A stretch of DNA of 64,000 bases from an uncultured Eubacteriales bacterium (GCA_934647945.1 CAKUFK010000001.1:62001-126000); one strand, 5' to 3'. Counted from the first letter of the stretch, positions 34,938 through 42,810 are shown. Translations and numbers: made by a program. The notes: generated by a model from the sequence alone, not told the origin.

Positions 34938-35837
34938 TCACCGCACCTGGGTGCAGGTGTATTTTTCCAGGACCATGGCGGGATGATAGGAGAGCTTCGC
35001 CTTGCGCAGTCCCTCGATATCCAGATCGTTCTCCCGGTTGAGAAACGGATACGCCGTCAGGGTCGAGGCGAATGCCTGATTGATGACGGCGTACGCCCCC
35101 GGAAAGGACGGCAGGGCCTTTTCCACCTGAATATCGAACACCTTGTCGTTGATAGGGGAACCGAACGTGAAGGCCGCGACACGGCCGTCGGCACGGATCA
35201 GCCCGCCCCGGACGGACAGGGCCTCCCGATGCCGCAGCACTTCCCGGATGGCACAGTTCTCCGTACGCAGGCCCTTATCCTTGCAGTTGCCCTTCTGGCG
35301 GCACCATTCCTGCGCCATCGCCTCGACCTCCGCCGTATTGCGGCCGTCGATCGGCTCAAAGGTCCAGTTGAATTTCCGGGAAAAACCAGCGATGTGGTTG
35401 CGTTTGGCGTGATAGGCGCTCCCCGGCAGCTCCGCCAGATCCCTCGTGCGGTAGATATAATCGAAATCGCCCCTCTGAGAGGTAAAAGCGAACCGGCCGG
35501 GGAAGGCGTCCTCCAACCGTTCGACCACGGTGGCATCCGCCCCGACCAGTGTCAAGGGGCGTTCCTGTCCGGCCGACCGTTCCAGCAAAACCCGGACCCC
35601 GTCGGCCAGGGAAGGGCCGATGGGCGGCAGATAAACCGGGGACTCCTCCCCCGCGCTGATGAACAGGGTATCCCCCCATCTCGCCAGCCGGTTATGGTAA
35701 AGCGACCGCCACATGAACATGGTGGTGAAGGAATACTCACATCCCATCCTGCCCGCGGTGCGGAGCAGCGGCGCCGCCCAGGCGGCGTCTTCGACGGTCG
35801 GGTATCGGAAATCCAGATTGGCTGCGGTTTGCATCAT
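34938..35837 (-). CDS. DUF2156 / phosphatidylglycerol lysyltransferase-like protein
   Basis: 299 residues, a double-GNAT protein without membrane helices. Recognisable features are EYSFTTMFMWR near the start, DFDYIYRTRDLAELPG, YHAKRNHIAGFSRKFNW, and FDIQVEKALPSFPGAYAVIN at the C-terminus. The family is related to the catalytic part of MprF-type aminoacyl transferases, but many members are uncharacterised. Its ATG directly follows the tmk stop. Confidence 0.85.
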   Translation of the reverse strand: MMQTAANLDFRYPTVEDAAWAAPLLRTAGRMGCEYSFTTMFMWRSLYHNRLARWGDTLFISAGEESPVYLPPIGPSLADGVRVLLERSAGQERPLTLVGADATVVERLEDAFPGRFAFTSQRGDFDYIYRTRDLAELPGSAYHAKRNHIAGFSRKFNWTFEPIDGRNTAEVEAMAQEWCRQKGNCKDKGLRTENCAIREVLRHREALSVRGGLIRADGRVAAFTFGSPINDKVFDIQVEKALPSFPGAYAVINQAFASTLTAYPFLNRENDLDIEGLRKAKLSYHPAMVLEKYTCTQVR

Positions 35838-35838
35838 A

Positions 35839-36525
35839 TTATGATTCTTCCTTACCGTTTGGTATCGTGCAGGCGTCCAGCAAGCGGGCCAGCCTCACCG
35901 TGACCTCTTCGACAGGCAGCGGCCGGCCCTGATCGGCACAAGATATCACCTGCCACCCCATCGCCTCGGCCGCGTAAAGCGCGCTGTCCCGGCAGCGCAG
36001 CAGATAAGCCCGATCCCGCTCATGGATATCCTTTTTCGCCTCGTCCCCCTCATAGCGCCCCGACAGCAGGGTTTGGGAAACCTCCGGCGGCATGTCCAAA
36101 AAGATCACGAGATCCGGCCGCGGCAGTCCGAGAAGGCCGTATTCATAGTCCTCCAGCCAGCGCAGGTAAGCGTCCCACTCGCTTTTCGGGAGTTTCCCCA
36201 TCTGATGGATCGCATTGGAGGTGGTATAGCGCGCGGCGAGGATCAGGGCCCCCGCCTCGTAATCCGGCTGCCAGAACTGCTTGTAGCTCGCGTAGCGGTC
36301 CACCGCGTAAAACGAGGAGGCCGCGTAAGCGCCCACCGCATCGGGTGAGGATCCGAACGCGCCGTCCAGGTACATCCGGACCAGGGACGAGGACGGATTC
36401 CGGTAATCCGGAAAGCTGATTTGCCTATAGTGTATCCCGCGGCCGGTCAAATACCCGCCCAGACGGGCGAGCTGTGTGGTTTTGCCGCTGCCGTCCAGGC
36501 CGTCGAGCACGACGAGCTGTCCCAT
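35839..36525 (-). CDS. tmk: Thymidylate kinase
   Basis: 228 residues: P-loop GLDGSGKTTQ, then FPDYRNPSSSLVRMYLDG, a DRYASYK segment corresponding to the DR[YF] motif, and the lid with RYEGDEAKKDIHE. This longer form, with a divergent core, is common in Clostridia. It makes dTDP. It lies 5 nt after thyX, so dTMP synthesis and phosphorylation are coupled. Confidence 0.92.
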   Translation of the reverse strand: MGQLVVLDGLDGSGKTTQLARLGGYLTGRGIHYRQISFPDYRNPSSSLVRMYLDGAFGSSPDAVGAYAASSFYAVDRYASYKQFWQPDYEAGALILAARYTTSNAIHQMGKLPKSEWDAYLRWLEDYEYGLLGLPRPDLVIFLDMPPEVSQTLLSGRYEGDEAKKDIHERDRAYLLRCRDSALYAAEAMGWQVISCADQGRPLPVEEVTVRLARLLDACTIPNGKEES

Positions 36526-36530
36526 CCGCC

Positions 36531-37298
36531 TTAACGCTCCTTTGCCACTCCATATTTTTCCCGGACCTCCCGCATTTTGCCGCAGGACATTTTGCCCTCC
36601 GGGCAGGGGCCGGACAGACAGGGCGGACCGGCATGGCGGAAGAGATGAGGCGCCGCCTCAACGCAAAGCGCCCGCATCCGCTCAGCGAGCTCCCGAATTT
36701 CCCACTGGGCACGGTTACAGCAGCGGTGGCGAAAGAAATTTTGCAGGCTGCGGGCGTTCATAGTCACGATCATTTTGGTCGTGCAGGCGTTGGGCAAGAC
36801 AAAACGCGCATCCTCAATGGCGCGCTTTTCCGCCGCCCGGTCGGCTGCCTTTTCCTCCATGCCAGAGGCGAGCAGCTCTTGTTTATGTTTATTCTTGAGC
36901 AGGCGGGTGAGCTCCTCATAATGGGCCTGGTCCTCCTCCATCGCCTGGCGATAGACGGCCGCGGCTTCGGGCAGCGCCTCGATTTCGGGGGGCAGGACAT
37001 AATCGAAGCGGTTCTCCGCAACATACCGCTGGCTCTGGACGCTGAAGGACGCGATGCGGTGGCGGGTGATCTGCGCCAGCAGCGACCGGGACACCCCTTC
37101 GATACCGAAGGTGAAGCTCGCGTGTTCGATAGGGCTCTCGTGGCCGATTTCCGCCAGCATATCGACGAAAGAGGCGGTTTTCTCATCCGTCAGCTTGTCC
37201 ATGACCTCATCGATGCCGGCCGGGGAATAGCAAAGACGGGCCGCACAGGCTACGGTCCGTTCCGGATCAGGGGTATAGGTCAGCAGGGTCACATGCAT
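36531..37298 (-). CDS. thyX: FAD-dependent thymidylate synthase ThyX
   Basis: 255 residues with the ThyX signature RHRIASFSVQSQRY and the C-terminal FFRHRCCNRAQWEIRELA. It makes dTMP from dUMP using FAD and methylene-THF. The start at 37298 has AAAGGAG about 9 nt upstream. A dCMP deaminase elsewhere in the window (54415) could supply dUMP. No thyA is seen here. Confidence 0.96.
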   Translation of the reverse strand: MHVTLLTYTPDPERTVACAARLCYSPAGIDEVMDKLTDEKTASFVDMLAEIGHESPIEHASFTFGIEGVSRSLLAQITRHRIASFSVQSQRYVAENRFDYVLPPEIEALPEAAAVYRQAMEEDQAHYEELTRLLKNKHKQELLASGMEEKAADRAAEKRAIEDARFVLPNACTTKMIVTMNARSLQNFFRHRCCNRAQWEIRELAERMRALCVEAAPHLFRHAGPPCLSGPCPEGKMSCGKMREVREKYGVAKER

Positions 37299-37494
37299 CT
37301 CTTGGCGCTCCTTTGCATTCAAATCCGCGTTCGGCATACATCCGTATCTGCAAATTATATATCAAATAGTATAGCAGATTGTCCCTCTAGATTCAACCCA
37401 TATTCTCCCGCGGTCTCTCCGGGGACTGGTGCTCCCGTTCCCCTTGAGGCAAAGCCAAAGGCGGTTGCATTTGCAAAATCAGGAGCCGGGTTAC

Positions 37495-37521
37495 TTGAAC
37501 TCCAGTTCAAATCCGGAACGC
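37495..37521. repeat. Left 27-bp direct repeat flanking the low-GC island
   Basis: It begins TTGAACTCCAGTTCAA and ends ATCCGGAACGC. It matches 38916-38942 at 26 of 27 positions in the same orientation. The first 16 bases are a short inverted repeat, and CCAGTTCAAATC equals part of the tRNA-Cys T-arm. Confidence 0.8.
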
Positions 37522-37526
37522 CTATA

Positions 37527-37561
37527 CAAAAAAGCAGGGTTTCGCTTTGCGAAACCCTGCT
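37527..37561 (-). terminator. Terminator of the low-GC GNAT gene
   Basis: A 13-bp stem (AGCAGGGTTTCGC and complement, TTT loop) followed on the minus strand by six T residues. Confidence 0.82.
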
Positions 37562-37611
37562 AAAAATCACTTATTGGGAATATCCCAAACCCTTTAGCAA
37601 ATCGTAGTTTA

Positions 37612-38055
37612 TCAATCTAATCTCATATATAAAAGTGGATACGGATTGCCTTGTTCATCACACTCTGTTCTTTTATAAACTTCAAATCCCATGTGTTCAT
37701 AGAAACCTTTAGCAAGAGGATTTTGTTCATTAACTGCTAAATCATTAACCGAATATTTTTCTATCCCATATTTAAGCAATTCTTTACCTAATCCTTTTCC
37801 TCTTTCTTCGTGAGAGATAAAGAGCATTTCAAGATGCTGCTCTACAATACCCATAAACCCCACAGGAATTTGATTGTCGTTTTCTACAATAGTTAAATGA
37901 GGTATTTCTTTTAATGCTTGTGGTACATACTTCTTAATGTTTTCTATTTCGTTCTCTGATAGAAAGAGGTGTGTTGCCTTTACAGAGCTCTCCCACACTA
38001 CCAGTAGCTGTTCTATCAACGATGTAGCTCTGTCTTTTACCTCTATAATTTTCAA
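37612..38055 (-). CDS. GNAT N-acetyltransferase (YjaB-like), low GC
   Basis: 147 residues with acetyl-CoA loop HEERGKGLGKELL and the terminal NPLAKGFYEHMGFEVYKR. WESSVKATHLFL and a histidine near PHLTIVEN resemble the YjaB group. GC is about 33%, far below the core genes. A TTG at 38055 is favoured, with GGAGG 8 nt upstream; the GTG at 38070 would put that site inside the gene. It lies inside the repeat-flanked island. Confidence 0.82.
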   Translation of the reverse strand: MKIIEVKDRATSLIEQLLVVWESSVKATHLFLSENEIENIKKYVPQALKEIPHLTIVENDNQIPVGFMGIVEQHLEMLFISHEERGKGLGKELLKYGIEKYSVNDLAVNEQNPLAKGFYEHMGFEVYKRTECDEQGNPYPLLYMRLD

Positions 38056-38425
38056 TTTCTTATCCTCCACATATTTTCGATTTATACATTATAGCATTCA
38101 TTTTCTATCATAATTGTTCCGTGCGCAATGGCAGAGTCAGCCACCCTCGTCAACAATCGAGATGAACGGGCTTCGCCCGACATTGACAAGTGCGTTTGCC
38201 CCTGCTTATGAGAAAGACAAGAGGGCGAAAGCAACGAGTGCTTTCGTCCTCGAATAGTATGGTATTCCCTTATATCTGCTTGTATGGTTTTATATCACCA
38301 TAAGAAATCCGGGCACCATTTAGGCACCAAAGCGAAAATCATTGCTGTTTTGAGTACCTCAATCTGCGAAAAAGCCAGTATTTTCAATAATTTCTGCCGT
38401 TTAATACTTTTCATAAAATCAAATA
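38056..38425. other. Non-coding low-GC stretch inside the island
   Basis: No supported gene. It has a small stem (CGGGC/GCCCG near 38167), a 13-bp hairpin at 38221-38251 (GAGGGCGAAAGCA with TGCTTTCGTCCTC), and a segment near 38320 whose minus-strand reading ends LVPKWCPDFL, resembling C-terminal tails of tyrosine integrases. That resemblance is weak and no integrase gene remains. Confidence 0.4.
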
Positions 38426-38722
38426 CTATTTTTTCATATGAGAAAATATTTTTAAAGCAATTCCGCCGACAATATATATCACACTCAAAGAAATAAGCAA
38501 CCAACCCCAAAAGCTTTGACCGTTCGTTTCAACAAGTAGAAAAATACCAACTATCAATCCAACAAAAAGGGCCAGAGACACAAATAAAACCACTATACCA
38601 ATGATTCTATGGGCTCTCTCGGAGATATTTTTATTTGGAACAAAAGCTGAGCACAAGTAAACAAAACCTTCCCCAAACAATTCAAGAAATCCTTCTACTA
38701 AACAATCCATAATAAAATCCAT
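38426..38722 (-). CDS. Small membrane protein, paralog of the 6208 gene
   Basis: 98 residues, low GC. The N-terminus FLELFGEGFVYL and an FVPNK segment are followed by two hydrophobic helices (IIGIVVLFVSLALFVGLIVG and LLISLSVIYIVGGIALKIF) and a KK end. It aligns along its length with the protein at 6208-6513. The start at 38722 has a GTGGTGA element; a longer frame to 38803 is not supported. Function unknown. Confidence 0.68.
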   Translation of the reverse strand: MDFIMDCLVEGFLELFGEGFVYLCSAFVPNKNISERAHRIIGIVVLFVSLALFVGLIVGIFLLVETNGQSFWGWLLISLSVIYIVGGIALKIFSHMKK

Positions 38723-38915
38723 AGAATCACCACTTTTGGATATAGGATAGCATATCGGCGGTGGGAGGGCAAGGGAATGTGAAATGACAGGATGCTCGCC
38801 CATGTGCCCGCGGGCTCACACCATCAGCATTGGCGTTAGCTACATCATGTGCCGAAAGGCAGAGGTGTCTGCCGTTTCGGCACGGCCGTCCTTAACCAAG
38901 GGCGACGCCCAGATG

Positions 38916-38942
38916 TTGAACCCCAGTTCAAATCCGGAACGC
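38916..38942. repeat. Right 27-bp direct repeat flanking the low-GC island
   Basis: A near-identical copy of 37495-37521 (one T to C change). Just upstream, 38901-38920 resembles the 3' end of tRNA-Cys (GGCGACGCCCAGAT against GGCGACACCCAGAT). This suggests that insertion or recombination used tRNA-Cys-derived sequence. Confidence 0.8.
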
Positions 38943-38949
38943 TCCCCGC

Positions 38950-38990
38950 AAAAGAAAGGGCTCCCACCAGAGGTGGGAGCCCTTTCTTTT
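38950..38990 (-). terminator. Terminator of the tRNA cluster
   Basis: A perfect 19-bp stem (AAAAGAAAGGGCTCCCACC and complement) with a 3-nt loop, starting at the CCA end of tRNA-Cys and tailing in TTTCTTTTG on the minus strand. Confidence 0.88.
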
Positions 38991-39064
38991 GGAGGCGACA
39001 CCCAGATTTGAACTGGGGAATCAGGGTTTTGCAGACCCATGCCTTACCACTTGGCTATGTCGCC
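38990..39064 (-). tRNA. tRNA-Cys (anticodon GCA)
   Basis: Acceptor GGCGACA with TGTCGCC, anticodon loop CTGCAAA, T-loop TTCAAAT, encoded CCA with U discriminator. Last of the five-tRNA unit. Confidence 0.95.
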
Positions 39065-39106
39065 ATGGGATAGAAAAAGGCGCCGTATCCGGACGCCCTT
39101 TTCATT

Positions 39107-39182
39107 TGGAGCGGCTTACGAGGCTCGAACTCGCTACCTCCACCTTGGCAAGGTGGCGCTCTACCAGATGAGCTAAAGCCGC
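39107..39182 (-). tRNA. tRNA-Gly (anticodon GCC)
   Basis: Acceptor GCGGCTT with AAGCCGC, anticodon loop TTGCCAA between CCACC and GGTGG, encoded CCA. Confidence 0.95.
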
Positions 39183-39188
39183 GGGAGA

Positions 39189-39264
39189 TGGTGCCTCCGG
39201 TCGGAATCGAACCAACGACACAGGGATTTTCAGTCCCTTGCTCTACCGACTGAGCTACAGAGGC
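39189..39264 (-). tRNA. tRNA-Phe (anticodon GAA)
   Basis: Acceptor GCCTCTG with CGGAGGC (one G.U-type mismatch region), anticodon loop CTGAAAA between AGGGA and TCCCT, encoded CCA. Confidence 0.95.
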
Positions 39265-39269
39265 AAATG

Positions 39270-39346
39270 TGGCGACCCGGAACGGGCTCGAACCGTCGAC
39301 CTCTAGCGTGACAGGCTAGCGTTCTAACCAGCTGAACTACCGGGCC
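39270..39346 (-). tRNA. tRNA-Asp (anticodon GTC)
   Basis: Acceptor GGCCCGG with CCGGGTC, anticodon loop CTGTCAC between CTAGC and GCTAG, G discriminator, encoded CCA. Confidence 0.95.
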
Positions 39347-39360
39347 ACATACATAAGACG

Positions 39361-39436
39361 TGGTGGAAACAACAGGGCTCGAACCTGTGACCCCCTGCTT
39401 GTAAGGCAGGTGCTCTACCAGCTGAGCTATGCTTCC
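39361..39436 (-). tRNA. tRNA-Val (anticodon TAC)
   Basis: Acceptor GGAAGCA with TGTTTCC, anticodon loop CTTACAA between CCTGC and GCAGG, encoded CCA. First of the cluster. Confidence 0.95.
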
Positions 39437-39467
39437 ATGAGCGCCGCCCTCACCAGCGACGCTGTAT

Positions 39468-39496
39468 ATAATACACCATACCCGTGTGATTGTCAA
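39468..39496 (-). promoter_or_regulatory. Promoter of the tRNA cluster
   Basis: TTGACA and TATTAT are spaced by 17 nt on the minus strand, about 30 nt before tRNA-Val, in line with strong stable-RNA promoters. Confidence 0.85.
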
Positions 39497-39516
39497 CCGG
39501 TTTGCGGCAATTTTTT

Positions 39517-40410
39517 TCAGCACGAACTGCCCTTTTCGCTCTGTTCGGCAAGCGCTTCCAGTTCGGCCGGCGTAAACCGATATACCGCGTCACAAAAGTG
39601 GCAGACGGCCTCTGTCCTCCCTTGTTCATCCGGCAGGGAACGAAGCTGTTCGGGCGACAGCGCCGCAAAAGCACGCAGTACCCGTTCCCGTGAGCAGGTG
39701 CAGCGATAAGCAGGCTCCCGGGTATCCAGAACATCGAAATCAAACCCCGCAAGGGCCTTCCTCAGAATCTCCTCGGGTGTCATCCCCTTATCGAGCATGG
39801 CCGTCATCGGTTCGAGTGCCGCGACATTCCGTTCAAGCCGGGTAATCACGTCCTCCGGGCAGAAAGGGAGCAGCTGCAGCAGGAACCCCCCCGCCGCCCT
39901 TACGGTCAGGTCGGGATTCACCAACACCCCCAGCGCGCAGACCGTCGGGATTTGCTCGCTCGTCGCGTAATAGCTCGTCACATCCTCGGCAATCTCGCCG
40001 CAGATAAGCGGGGTGCAGCCCACATACGGTTCGCTGCCGCCGGTGTCCCGCAGCACGTAGAGCAGGCCGTCCTTCCCGACCGCGCCTCCGACGTTCAGCT
40101 TGCCGTCCGGCCGCAGCGGGATTTCGACCACCGGATTGGCCGCATATCCGCGCACGTTTCCCGCGCTGTCGGATACCGCGACGATCTGCCCCGCCGGGCC
40201 GCCTCCGTCCACACGAAGCGTCACCGTATCGTCCCGGCCCTTGAGCTGAAAGCCCATCAGGGAGGCGGCAGTGAGGAGCCGGCCGAGAGCCGCCGTGACC
40301 ACAGCGGAGGTTTTATGGATCTGCTCTGCGCGGGCCACGATATCGGTCGCGTCGAGTGCCAACGCCACGACGGTCCCATCCGTTGTCAGGCAGCGTACCA
40401 GTTTTCCCAT
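39517..40410 (-). CDS. hslO: Redox-regulated chaperone Hsp33
   Basis: 297 residues with the Hsp33 N-terminal domain (TLRVDGGGPAGQIVAVSDSA; GYAANP) and the C-terminal zinc switch CTC...CHFC, whose oxidation activates the chaperone. An extra Cys lies at the very C-terminus. It is an apparently single gene upstream of the tRNA unit on the same strand. Confidence 0.96.
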   Translation of the reverse strand: MGKLVRCLTTDGTVVALALDATDIVARAEQIHKTSAVVTAALGRLLTAASLMGFQLKGRDDTVTLRVDGGGPAGQIVAVSDSAGNVRGYAANPVVEIPLRPDGKLNVGGAVGKDGLLYVLRDTGGSEPYVGCTPLICGEIAEDVTSYYATSEQIPTVCALGVLVNPDLTVRAAGGFLLQLLPFCPEDVITRLERNVAALEPMTAMLDKGMTPEEILRKALAGFDFDVLDTREPAYRCTCSRERVLRAFAALSPEQLRSLPDEQGRTEAVCHFCDAVYRFTPAELEALAEQSEKGSSC

Positions 40411-40492
40411 TCTGTTCCAATCCCCTTTTGACTTCCCCTATCCTCTGATCCGCCGGTTTTTCCCGGCATATTGCCAATGTATGCACAAGGGC

Positions 40493-41284
40493 TTATTTGG
40501 TGCCCGTCCCGCGCCGCGCTTCTTCCAGTGTCCGGGTATTGCGGACCACGAAAACCAGCCGTTCCGCCTCCGGGCCCGGCGTCAGAAAGGAACGGTCCCC
40601 ATAAACCGCCAGGGTTTCGAACCCTTCCTCCTCCAGCAGACGCCGCATAGTCGTCCCGGCGTATGCGCGTTCCCGGACCTCGTCGGTCAGACGGTCGTAC
40701 CGCCCCTCCCCGGCCGGCACAAAAAAATCCAGCGTCATCGCCACTTCGCAGGTGCGGGGGATATAGCGGTTCCTCCACACGCAGACGACGTCCTCGTCCT
40801 CCAATACAAACGCATTGTCTCCGAGCACCACCCGATGCTTGTAGGGGGTATTCACGTCGAAGACGAACAGCCCCCCCGGCTCCAAAAACAGGCGCAGACG
40901 GCGCAGGACCGCCCGGATATCGGCGGTGCGGAGCAGATGATTGAGGCTGTCGAGCACGCAGACCGCCCCTTCGACCGTCCCGTACAGGTCGAGGCAGCGC
41001 ATATCCTGCCGGAGAAAAAGGAGAGAACGCCCCGCCCGGGCGGCCTTCTCCCCGGCCAGCGCCAGCATGTCCTCCGAACCGTCCACCCCGATGACTTCGG
41101 CGTCTGCCGCCAATTCGAGAGACAGCGAGCCCGAGCCGCAGGCGAGATCCAGCAGCGTCCGAGGGACGGCGCCCTGGTGGCGGAGGAAGACCTCCCGCAG
41201 ATAGGCGGCCAGACCTGCATAATCCACATCGCCGGTCAGCCGGTCATAAAACGCGGCAAAAGCGGCATATTCGTTGGCAGCCAT
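40493..41284 (-). CDS. Class I SAM-dependent methyltransferase
   Basis: 263 residues. SAM motif I is LLDLACGSGSLSLELA, followed by VIGVDGSEDML, VLDSLNHLL and a C-terminal beta region (NTPYKHRVVLGDNAFVLEDE). The substrate is unknown; the closest groups are small-molecule or rRNA methyltransferases commonly placed near yerC. The start at 41284 has AAGGGG 9 nt upstream; an ATG at 41317 is less likely. Confidence 0.85.
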   Translation of the reverse strand: MAANEYAAFAAFYDRLTGDVDYAGLAAYLREVFLRHQGAVPRTLLDLACGSGSLSLELAADAEVIGVDGSEDMLALAGEKAARAGRSLLFLRQDMRCLDLYGTVEGAVCVLDSLNHLLRTADIRAVLRRLRLFLEPGGLFVFDVNTPYKHRVVLGDNAFVLEDEDVVCVWRNRYIPRTCEVAMTLDFFVPAGEGRYDRLTDEVRERAYAGTTMRRLLEEEGFETLAVYGDRSFLTPGPEAERLVFVVRNTRTLEEARRGTGTK

Positions 41285-41329
41285 AGCGGTCCGCCCCTTC
41301 CGGTCAAATGGGAGCATCCGGCAGCGCCG

Positions 41330-41632
41330 TCAGCCCTCGTCCTTCTTGTCCTCCATCCGGGAAAACACCATGTCGTAGGCATCGCAGCCATAGATCAGGG
41401 AGCGGTTGACCCGGCTGATCGTGGCGGTAGAAGCGCCCGTCGCCGCCACGATGTCGCTATACACCCGCTTGTCGCTGAGCATCTTGGCCACGACGATGCG
41501 CTGAGACATGGCCTTGATCTCCGAAACCGTGCAGAGATCCTCGAAAAACTGGTAGCATTCCTCCAGATTCTTCAACCGGAGGATTGCCTCAAACAGAAAA
41601 TCGGTGTTTTCATCCTTGATTTTGGAATTCAT
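41330..41632 (-). CDS. YerC/YecD family TrpR-like regulator
   Basis: 100 residues with a TrpR-superfamily helix-turn-helix: LRLKNLEECYQFFEDLCTVS, EIKAMSQRIVVAKML and ATGASTATISRVNRSL. Members are linked to tryptophan or general regulation, but ligands are unknown. The start at 41632 has GGAGGGG 8 nt upstream; the frame runs on to 41875 through the promoter of the divergent toxin gene, which is not credible. Confidence 0.9.
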   Translation of the reverse strand: MNSKIKDENTDFLFEAILRLKNLEECYQFFEDLCTVSEIKAMSQRIVVAKMLSDKRVYSDIVAATGASTATISRVNRSLIYGCDAYDMVFSRMEDKKDEG

Positions 41633-41766
41633 GGGTAAGCCCCCTCCACAAGCGATATGCGTATAGTTTAGCACACTACAGCGTGAAAATAAAGAGGGAA
41701 AGGCAAAATAATCGGGGAAAAGGTGCGGAACTTCCGAGGGCCCGCCGCGCCCCTGAGACAATCGTC

Positions 41767-41795
41767 TTGACAAAACCGGAAAAATATGGTATACT
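41767..41795 (+). promoter_or_regulatory. Consensus promoter of the barnase-barstar module
   Basis: TTGACA, 17 nt, TATACT, with an extended TGG before the -10. This is one of the strongest promoters in the window. The LexA-type palindrome starts 7 nt downstream, covering the expected start site. Confidence 0.88.
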
Positions 41796-41801
41796 GAGTT
41801 A

Positions 41802-41815
41802 AGAACATATGTTCT
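41802..41815. promoter_or_regulatory. LexA-type SOS operator (GAAC-N4-GTTC)
   Basis: AGAACATATGTTCT is a perfect 14-bp palindrome with the GAAC-N4-GTTC core of the Gram-positive LexA/DinR box. Its position across the start site of a consensus promoter is the classic place for repression. LexA binding is inferred, not shown. Confidence 0.65.
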
Positions 41816-41838
41816 ATATCTTGATAAGGAGGTCAACA

Positions 41839-42444
41839 GTGGAAGAAAAAAAGAAACAGGATCAGATGGCCGCACTGATGAACGCTATTTTTGCTGAAAG
41901 TATGAGAGGATACCGCTTACAGCCAAAGCTGGGGATAAGCCGGAAGTACAAGTTCCGTGACGCGATGGTGGATGAGAGGATTTGTGAACCCTGTTTTGAT
42001 GCATACGGAAGGGTTTTTCCGGCGGAAACCGCGCCCACCACGCAGGAAATCCGGCGGAGATCCCATCCGTTCTGCCGTTGCCGCATCGAATGGCTGCGCA
42101 GCATCCAGGCCGGTACGGCAACGGTCAGCGGGGACAACGGCGCGGATTACGCGGTGAAGCAGACAGGGCATTTACCGGAACGTTATTTGAGCAAGGAAAA
42201 AGCTATAGAAAAAGGTTGGATAAATCAAAGAGGAAACTTGTGGGAGATTTTACCAGGTATATCTCTATATGAAGAACATAAAAACCGTAAGAAAAAACTC
42301 CCGACCAAACAAGGGCGGACTTGGTACGAGGCCGATATTAACTATCATGGAGGATATCGAAATACACAGCGCTTGCTATTTTCAGATGACGGCTTAATCT
42401 TTGTTACGTACGATCACTACCAAACGTATTTTGAAATTATCTAG
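41839..42444 (+). CDS. MuF-tail/barnase fusion ribonuclease toxin
   Basis: 201 residues in two parts. Residues about 38-86 match the Cys-rich end of the phage MuF/SPP1 gp7 domain (C49-x2-C52 and HPFCRC with C79, C81). Residues about 105-201 are a barnase-type RNase: LPERYLSKE, KGWINQRGNLWEILPG, GRTWYEADINY and TYDHYQTY. All catalytic positions are kept (barnase Lys27, Glu73, Arg83, Arg87, His102 correspond to K119, E164, R174, R178, H193). The GTG start has AAGGAGG 6 nt upstream. Two barstar-like genes follow. There is no signal peptide; export by a phage-like or other route is open. Confidence 0.88.
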   Translation: MEEKKKQDQMAALMNAIFAESMRGYRLQPKLGISRKYKFRDAMVDERICEPCFDAYGRVFPAETAPTTQEIRRRSHPFCRCRIEWLRSIQAGTATVSGDNGADYAVKQTGHLPERYLSKEKAIEKGWINQRGNLWEILPGISLYEEHKNRKKKLPTKQGRTWYEADINYHGGYRNTQRLLFSDDGLIFVTYDHYQTYFEII

Positions 42445-42456
42445 GAGGAATATAGA

Positions 42457-42756
42457 ATGGAAAACGCCGCGTTTCACGCAACATATATATATTCAATTGA
42501 TTTTTCAGCGGTTAACCATTTTCGAGAGCTGTATAAACGTATTTATGACGGATTTCATCTATCCGGTATGGGAGAGAATCTGGATGCTTTATGGGATGTT
42601 TTGACAGGATTTATCGATTGGCCGTGTGAGATCCGTCTGTCCGGCATATCGTCCCTCTCCAAGCAGCGGCGGGCGGAGCTGCAAAAAATCCTCGATGTGA
42701 TGGCCGAGGCGGAACAAAAATATCCCCGGTATATACGCATCACTCATGACGATTGA
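42457..42756 (+). CDS. Barstar-like RNase inhibitor 1 (immunity)
   Basis: 99 residues matching barstar: GMGENLDALWDVLTGF contains the two barnase-contacting Asp residues (barstar Asp35 and Asp39), followed by SKQRRAELQKILDVM as the last helix. It starts 12 nt after the toxin stop with GGAGG 8 nt upstream, so toxin and inhibitor are probably made together. An 81-bp block is shared with the next gene. Confidence 0.9.
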   Translation: MENAAFHATYIYSIDFSAVNHFRELYKRIYDGFHLSGMGENLDALWDVLTGFIDWPCEIRLSGISSLSKQRRAELQKILDVMAEAEQKYPRYIRITHDD

Positions 42757-42810
42757 TTCTACCGCCTATTCCTTCCGAATCCTGTCCAACATGGTGGATG
42801 GAGAAACATC

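Larger units (their letters stand above)
37299..37611. other. Intergenic region at left edge of low-GC island
   Basis: No supported gene. A plausible-looking 71-codon minus frame (37355-37570) crosses a terminator and a repeat and has no ribosome site. The region holds the left 27-bp repeat and the GNAT terminator. Confidence 0.5.

Noticed and set aside
37355..37570. 71-codon minus-strand frame between thyX and the GNAT gene
   Set aside because: It crosses a terminator and the 27-bp repeat, with no ribosome site.
38320..38345. Integrase-tail-like reading LVPKWCPDF
   Set aside because: Only a few residues resemble integrase C-termini; no catalytic domain is present nearby.
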